A DNA stretch of 9,995 bases from positions 1 to 9,995 of the forward strand of contig CBFGWV010000179.1 of NCBI GenBank assembly GCA_965652545.1. The letters run 5' to 3'. The position numbers and the translations under genes are program-made. How positions within the stretch are numbered: position 1 is the stretch's first letter; each line of letters starts with the position of its first letter. The stretch is from CBFGWV01 sp965652545. Its GTDB lineage: Bacteria; Pseudomonadota; Gammaproteobacteria; Competibacterales; Competibacteraceae. The notes under the pieces are model-generated. The model did no database searches and was not told the origin of the DNA. It worked only from the letters and a program-made list of their open reading frames with translations. This document shows, piece by piece, positions 6,573-9,995 of the stretch.

Positions 6573-7817
6573 ATGCAACGCCTCCAAGCCTTCCGATACG
6601 AACTGATGCCCAGCGGCGACCAGCAGCGCGCCATGCGCCGCTTTGCCGGAAGCTGCCGGTTCGTATTCAACAAGGCTCTGGCGTTGCAGAAGGTGCGCTT
6701 TGAAGCGGGTGAGAAGAAGCTCGGCTATGCCGGACTGTGCAAGCTGCTCACCCAATGGCGTAACGGCACGGACACCCCGTGGTTGGCCGAGGCCCCGACC
6801 CACCCGCTGCAACAGACGCTCAAGGACCTGGAGCGGGCCTATACCAACTTCTTCGCCAAGCGGGCGGATTTCCCGCGCTTCAAGAAGAAGGGGCAAGGCG
6901 ACAGTTTCCGCTACCCCGACCCGAAGCAGATCAAGCTCGATCAGGCCAACAGCCGCCTGTTTCTGCCCAAGCTCGGCTGGCTGCGCTATCGCAACAGCCG
7001 GGAGGTGATCGGCACGGTCAAGAACCTCACGGTCAGCCACTCGGGTGGCAAGTGGTTTGTGTCGATCCAGACCGAGCGCGAGGTGGCGCCGCCCATCCCG
7101 CGAGGCGGGGCGGTCGGTATCGACATGGGGGTGGTCCGCTTCGCCACGCTCTCGGACGGTAGCTTCCACACGCCGCTGGGCAGTTTCAAGCGACACGAAG
7201 ACCGGTTGCGCCGTGCGCAGCGGGCCATGAGCCGCAAGACGACGTTCAGCAACAACTGGAAGAAGGCCAAGGCCAGAGTCCAGCGCATCCACGCCCGCAT
7301 CGGGCACGCCCGCCGCGACTACCTGCATAAAGCCACGACGACCATCAGCAAAAGCCACGCGATGGTGTGTATCGAGGACTTGCAGGTGCGGAACATGTCC
7401 AAGTCGGCGGCCGGCACTACCGAGCAGCCGGGCAAGAACGTTCGGGCCAAGTCCGGCCTGAACAAAGCCATCCTCGATCAGGGCTGGTTCGAGTTCCGCC
7501 GCCAACTGGACTACAAACTGGCGTGGAACGGCGGCCATCTTGTTGTCGTGTCACCGCGCAACACCAGCCGAACCTGTCCGGCCTGTGGCCAGGTATCGGC
7601 GGGCAACCGCCGCACGCAGGCACGCTTCGCCTGCATCGAATGCGGCTTCGAGGAACACGCCGACCTCGTCGGTGCTATCAACGTTCTCAGGGCGGGGCAC
7701 GCCCGTTGCGCCTGTGAAGTGAGCGACGCAGCAAGGTCGCCAGCAGCAGGAACCCACCGAAGCGACTCACTCGGGCTCAATGCTCGAATGAGCGCCGTAG
7801 GAATCTCCCGACTTTAG
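6573..7817 (+). CDS. tnpB: TnpB RNA-guided endonuclease (IS200/IS605 OrfB)
   Basis: The 414-residue protein belongs to the TnpB family, ancestors of Cas12: nucleases guided by an RNA from the element's own right end that cut DNA next to a short TAM. The N-terminus MQRLQAFRYELMPSGDQQ begins as family members do, then comes the helical region with FNKAL and FFAKRADFPRFKKKG. The RuvC triad is complete: D184 (GIDMGV), E268 (CIEDLQV) and D364 (HADLVGAIN). The zinc finger between the last two has C335-x2-C338 and C354-x2-C357. Nothing suggests inactivation, unlike TldR regulators that lost the triad. The last 50 codons overlap the presumed guide-RNA scaffold, and the stop lies in the right-end hairpin. 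I chose the ATG at 6573; it has no Shine-Dalgarno at normal distance. The frame is open upstream to 6453, but the extra 40 residues do not look like TnpB. Confidence 0.92.
   Translation: MQRLQAFRYELMPSGDQQRAMRRFAGSCRFVFNKALALQKVRFEAGEKKLGYAGLCKLLTQWRNGTDTPWLAEAPTHPLQQTLKDLERAYTNFFAKRADFPRFKKKGQGDSFRYPDPKQIKLDQANSRLFLPKLGWLRYRNSREVIGTVKNLTVSHSGGKWFVSIQTEREVAPPIPRGGAVGIDMGVVRFATLSDGSFHTPLGSFKRHEDRLRRAQRAMSRKTTFSNNWKKAKARVQRIHARIGHARRDYLHKATTTISKSHAMVCIEDLQVRNMSKSAAGTTEQPGKNVRAKSGLNKAILDQGWFEFRRQLDYKLAWNGGHLVVVSPRNTSRTCPACGQVSAGNRRTQARFACIECGFEEHADLVGAINVLRAGHARCACEVSDAARSPAAGTHRSDSLGLNARMSAVGISRL
7766..7792 (+). repeat. Stem-loop 1 of the omega RNA region
   Basis: CTCACTCGGGC pairs with GCTCGAATGAG around the loop TCAAT. 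One C-A mismatch and one G-U pair interrupt an otherwise continuous stem. It lies inside the last codons of tnpB, so it is both coding and structural. Confidence 0.6.
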
Positions 7818-7825
7818 GCGGGGGA
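7804..7825 (+). repeat. Right-end hairpin of the TnpB element / stem-loop 2
   Basis: TCTCCCGAC (7804-7812) pairs with GGCGGGGGA (7817-7825) around the loop TTTA, with one A-G mismatch and one T-G pair. The tnpB stop codon TAG (7815-7817) is in the loop. Near-identical hairpins ending in GAGG(A)TGTCAA terminate many IS1341-like elements, from memory of the family. Confidence 0.65.
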
Positions 7826-7932
7826 GGATGTCAACATGACACCGCCTGTGGAGCTGGCTCCATTACCGTCATCATAGGCTATCGGGATATCCCAACATTG
7901 CATACGCCCGCGTCTATTATGAAACGCTTAAT

Positions 7933-7946
7933 TGAACAGATGTTCA
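7933..7946. promoter_or_regulatory. Palindromic candidate operator upstream of vgrG
   Basis: TGAACA and TGTTCA are perfect inverted arms with a two-base centre. The site lies 26 bases before the -35 element at 7973, a position suited to an activator or repressor. Many HTH regulators bind such short dyads; the protein is unknown. Confidence 0.35.
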
Positions 7947-7972
7947 GGAATTGAGATGGCGTAAATGTATGC

Positions 7973-8002
7973 TTGACATCGGCGCGCGGGCCCACCTATT
8001 CT
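7973..8002 (+). promoter_or_regulatory. Predicted sigma-70 promoter for vgrG
   Basis: A perfect TTGACA (7973-7978) is followed by an 18-base spacer and TATTCT (7997-8002, four of six matches). Transcription would begin near 8009, giving a leader of about 195 bases before vgrG. A seven-base-pair inverted repeat (GCGCGGG 7984-7990, CCCGCGC 8003-8009) brackets the -10 and could be an operator. Confidence 0.55.
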
Positions 8003-8062
8003 CCCGCGCCTACCATAAATCCAAACGGACAACTCAAGGACATCGCAAGGGGGAAGGACGAC

Positions 8063-8191
8063 ATGGAATCGTCTCGCGTCACGCCGTATTGCCCGAACTT
8101 TATTTCTCATCGCTCATCTCGATTATCCCTTCGCTGCCGTTTGGCCTCCCCACCGTGCATCGCGCCGGCTTGGGCGCGCCACTTCCATTGA
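8063..8191 (+). CDS. Possible small ORF / leader peptide upstream of vgrG
   Basis: This 42-codon ORF starts with ATG at 8063 after an unusually strong purine-rich ribosome-binding site (AAGGGGGAAGGA, 8048-8059, four bases before the ATG), downstream of the predicted promoter. It stops at 8191, 13 bases before the vgrG ATG, close enough for coupling. The peptide (MESSRVTPYCPNFISHRSS..., rich in Ser, Arg and Pro, three Cys) matches no family I know. Another open frame from 7951 ends in an ATGA overlap with the vgrG start (8205-8208), but any start it uses downstream of the promoter lacks a ribosome-binding site. It may be a leader peptide, a relic of a longer gene, or chance. Confidence 0.3.
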   Translation: MESSRVTPYCPNFISHRSSRLSLRCRLASPPCIAPAWARHFH

Positions 8192-8204
8192 CAGGACGTT
8201 CCCG

Positions 8205-9995
8205 ATGAAACAACGCGTACTCACCGCGCAGACACCCCTGGGCGATGCCCTGCGTATCGTCTATCTGGAAGGCACCGAGGGGGTTTCTGAGCTGTTCGTC
8301 TACCGGGCGGGGTTTATTTCCGAAGACGGCGAGATCGACGGCAGTGCGTTATTGGGTGAGCCGATTTCGATGACGCTCGAGACGCAAAATCATACCGAGC
8401 GCTATTTCCACGGCAACATCGTTGCCTTTGAAGCGACCGGCCGGCAGGGTAAATACTGGACATACGAAGCACAAATTGCCCCGCGTCTTTGGCATGCCGG
8501 CTGCCGGTCCGATCGGCGTATCTGGTTGAAGAAGACCATCCCTGAAATTCTATACGATGTGCTGGACTATAATGGCATCCGTTTTGAATCGAGATTGAAA
8601 GGCGCGTACAAAACCTGGGAATTCCTCACCCAGCATCGCGAAACGGATCTGGCCTTTGTCTCACGGCTAATGGAGCATGAAGGAATCTATTATTGGTTTG
8701 ACTGCAGCGACCCCGGCGCAGGGCATGTAATGATCTTGGCCGATCACCTGTCAGTGCACGAGCCCTCACCGATCCGCGGTTATGAGACTGCCGCCTATTA
8801 TCCGCCGGATGTCACCTATCCCGACACCGATCATTTCGACGGTTGGAACCAGAAGCGTCAGGCCGTGGCCGGCCAATTTCTGCATTCGGATTACGATTTC
8901 ACCCGACCCACCGCAGATCTTCTGGTCGAGCACACCGATCGTCCGGAACACTTGTTCAACCACTATGGTCTGTACGACTACCCAGGCAATTACGTACAGA
9001 GCGGCGATGGTCAGGGCTATGCCCAGGCACGGCTGGAGGCCCACCAACTGCGCCGCGAGACGGTCGCCCTGAGCGGGCGGGTGCGTGGCCTACCCCCGGG
9101 TTGCCGCTTTACCCTGACCAACCACCCTCGCGACGATCAGAACAAAGACCTTGTGGTCTTGCGCTGTGCCTTTCGCATTCGCAATAACGACTACGAAGGC
9201 ACCGGCGGCACCCAGTCGGCCCAATTCCACATCAACCTGGAAGCCATCCCCGCCGAGCGCCAATTCCGCCCTATACAGAAAACCCCAAAGCCGCGCAGCT
9301 ACGGCCCTGAGACCGCCACCGTCACCGGCCCGGAAGGCGCGGTTGTGCATACCACCGAACACGGTGAAGTGTATGTGCAGTTTCGCTGGGACCGCTACAA
9401 CAGCGGCTCGTGCCCGATACGTGTCGCCACACCGTGGGCCGGTGAGAACTTCGGCATGGTGAGCCTGCCCCGGGTCGGTCACGAGGTCGTGGTGGATTAC
9501 ATCGATGGGGACCCTGATAGGCCCATAATTATCGCGAGCGTATACAACGGTGACAACCGGCCGCCATGGGGTTTGCCGGCTAATGCAAGTCAGAGCGGCA
9601 TCCTATCACGCAGCTTGGGTGGTGGCTACGAGCAAGCGAATGCAATTCGTTTCGAGGACCTGCCTGGCAAAGAACAACTCTGGCTCAGGGCCCAGAAAGA
9701 TAAGCTAGACGAAACCGAAAACGACGAAAAGCACTGGGTGGGCAACGATAGGGCCAAGAACATCGACCGTGACGAAGCCACCAAGATCGGCCGCCATCGT
9801 TCGGAGGACGTTACGGGGAACGAAACCATCCTCATTCACGGGGACCGCAATGAGGAAGTGGACGGTGAAGAAGTCATCACCTTGCACAAGTCCCGCACCA
9901 CCGAGATCGACGATAACGAAGTCCTGCTGATCCACAAGGACCGTCAGACGCAGATCGATGGGCACGAAACCCTCACTGTGGGCCAGACCCGCACG
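8205..9995 (+). CDS. vgrG: Type VI secretion system tip protein VgrG (3' end beyond window)
   Basis: VgrG trimers form the puncturing spike on the Hcp tube of the type VI secretion system and carry effectors into target cells. The frame is open from ATG 8205 (AGGA at 8193-8196, eight bases upstream) through 597 codons to the right edge, so the C-terminus is missing. The gp27-like base spans about residues 1-370 (RFESRLKGAYKTWEFLTQHRETDLAFVSRLMEHEGIYYWF is typical). The OB-fold follows: TVTGPEGAVVHTTEHGEVYVQFRWDR, then RVATPWAGENFGMVSLPRVGHEVVVDYIDGDPDRPIIIASVYN. Next comes the conserved ANAIRFEDLPGKEQLWLRAQKD and HWVGNDR segment, then the start of a gp5-like repetitive beta-helix with spaced GNETILIHGDR / DNEVLLIHKDR units. 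Whether an effector domain follows cannot be seen. Codon use in the first third includes more A/T-ending codons than the genes to the left. No Hcp, PAAR or adaptor gene is in the window. Confidence 0.95.
   Translation, partial: MKQRVLTAQTPLGDALRIVYLEGTEGVSELFVYRAGFISEDGEIDGSALLGEPISMTLETQNHTERYFHGNIVAFEATGRQGKYWTYEAQIAPRLWHAGCRSDRRIWLKKTIPEILYDVLDYNGIRFESRLKGAYKTWEFLTQHRETDLAFVSRLMEHEGIYYWFDCSDPGAGHVMILADHLSVHEPSPIRGYETAAYYPPDVTYPDTDHFDGWNQKRQAVAGQFLHSDYDFTRPTADLLVEHTDRPEHLFNHYGLYDYPGNYVQSGDGQGYAQARLEAHQLRRETVALSGRVRGLPPGCRFTLTNHPRDDQNKDLVVLRCAFRIRNNDYEGTGGTQSAQFHINLEAIPAERQFRPIQKTPKPRSYGPETATVTGPEGAVVHTTEHGEVYVQFRWDRYNSGSCPIRVATPWAGENFGMVSLPRVGHEVVVDYIDGDPDRPIIIASVYNGDNRPPWGLPANASQSGILSRSLGGGYEQANAIRFEDLPGKEQLWLRAQKDKLDETENDEKHWVGNDRAKNIDRDEATKIGRHRSEDVTGNETILIHGDRNEEVDGEEVITLHKSRTTEIDDNEVLLIHKDRQTQIDGHETLTVGQTRT
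9771..9995 (+). repeat. VgrG beta-helix repeats
   Basis: About residues 523-597 of VgrG repeat at roughly 8- to 16-residue spacing with charged turns and alternating hydrophobic strands, for example NETILIHGDR, GEEVITLHKSR, DNEVLLIHKDR and GHETLTVGQTR. This is the pattern of the gp5 C-terminal needle. The repeat array continues past the right edge. Confidence 0.75.

Larger units (their letters stand above)
6524..7834 (+). mobile_element. Solitary TnpB element (IS200/IS605 superfamily, IS1341-like)
   Basis: The element comprises tnpB alone, with hairpins near each end as in IS200/IS605 elements, which lack terminal inverted repeats and make no target duplication. The right end is fairly secure: stem-loop 7804-7825 followed by GGATGTCAA ending at 7834, a pattern I recall from many IS1341-type right ends. 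The left end is uncertain. A GGGCA/TGCCC hairpin lies at 6551-6569. Upstream of it, TTCAT (6519-6523) or TTAC (6528-6531) could be the target/TAM sequence, placing the first element base at 6524 or 6532. No TnpA (Y1 transposase) gene is in the window, so movement would need TnpA in trans. Confidence 0.65.
7690..7834 (+). ncRNA. Predicted omega RNA (reRNA) scaffold of the TnpB element
   Basis: TnpB proteins use an RNA derived from the 3' end of their own gene and right end, with the guide just outside the element. Here two consecutive stem-loops fit that plan. The first, 7766-7776 with 7782-7792, has ten pairs, one mismatch and a five-base loop. The second, 7804-7812 with 7817-7825, has eight pairs, one mismatch and a TTTA loop. 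The conserved-looking GGATGTCAA follows, ending at 7834. The 5' boundary given is a guess; such RNAs are typically one to a few hundred bases. The guide would be roughly 7835-7854. Confidence 0.55.
7836..8204. other. Gene-poor region between tnpB and vgrG
   Basis: This 369-base stretch has no recognisable protein or RNA family. It contains dyads at 7849-7862 (TGGAGC/GCTCCA), 7884-7893 (GGGATATCCC), 7933-7946 (TGAACA/TGTTCA) and 7984-8009. It also holds a sigma-70-like promoter at 7973-8002 and a possible small ORF at 8063-8191. The DNA from about 7860 to 7980 is visibly richer in A/T than the genes to its left, as expected for a regulatory or recently joined segment. Confidence 0.6.

Noticed and set aside
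6528..7538. 336-codon minus-strand open frame opposite tnpB
   Set aside because: It is a shadow of the strong TnpB match and has an amino-acid composition typical of antisense GC-rich frames.
7933..7946. LexA-type box (GAAC-N4-GTTC) upstream of vgrG
   Set aside because: That form is the Gram-positive LexA consensus, while the gene content here looks proteobacterial; a generic dyad operator is the safer call.
7956..7973. Possible sigma-54 promoter for vgrG (TGGC...ATGC)
   Set aside because: The GG and GC elements are separated by 11 bases, not the required 10, and a good sigma-70 promoter lies immediately beside it.
1..9995. CRISPR array, tRNA or rRNA genes
   Set aside because: I saw no regularly spaced direct repeats and nothing resembling tRNA or rRNA sequence on either strand.

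Overview
The window is high-GC bacterial DNA, most like a proteobacterium. A fructose/ribose-type ABC importer with a ROK regulator, an MHS-family symporter and a type VI secretion VgrG would suit a gammaproteobacterium such as a marine or halophilic one. That placement is inference; no rRNA or housekeeping marker is present.

Region 1 (5-4229) is a sugar-uptake module. Three minus-strand genes form an operon in the order binding protein, permease, ATPase. They closely resemble FrcB, FrcC and FrcA. A ROK-family regulator is transcribed divergently from the other side of a 126-bp intergenic region. That region holds a plausible minus-strand sigma-70 promoter (-35 2992-2997, -10 2968-2973). An A/T-rich inverted repeat (2951-2967) sits over the expected transcription start, as expected for a repressor operator.

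Region 2 (4230-6427) holds a secreted pentapeptide-repeat protein, convergent with the regulator with no bases between the stop codons, and a divergent MHS-type major facilitator transporter of unknown substrate.

Region 3 (about 6520-7835) is a solitary TnpB element of the IS200/IS605 (IS1341-like) group. It has no TnpA. Its RuvC triad and zinc-finger cysteines are intact. Two strong stem-loops at the 3' end overlap the coding end and the right end, as expected for an omega RNA (reRNA). The presumed guide begins in the flanking DNA at about 7835. The tnpB promoter may produce a leaderless mRNA.

Region 4 (7836-9995) starts with about 370 bp without a recognised gene. It contains four dyad-symmetric sequences, a good sigma-70 promoter (TTGACA, 18-bp spacer, TATTCT) and a possible 42-codon leader ORF with a strong ribosome-binding site. 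A vgrG gene follows and runs open off the right edge; its first 597 codons cover the gp27-like base, the OB-fold and the start of the repetitive beta-helix.

No wholly new system is evident. The best candidates for a second look are the TnpB/omega-RNA unit with its guide, and the leader region of vgrG.
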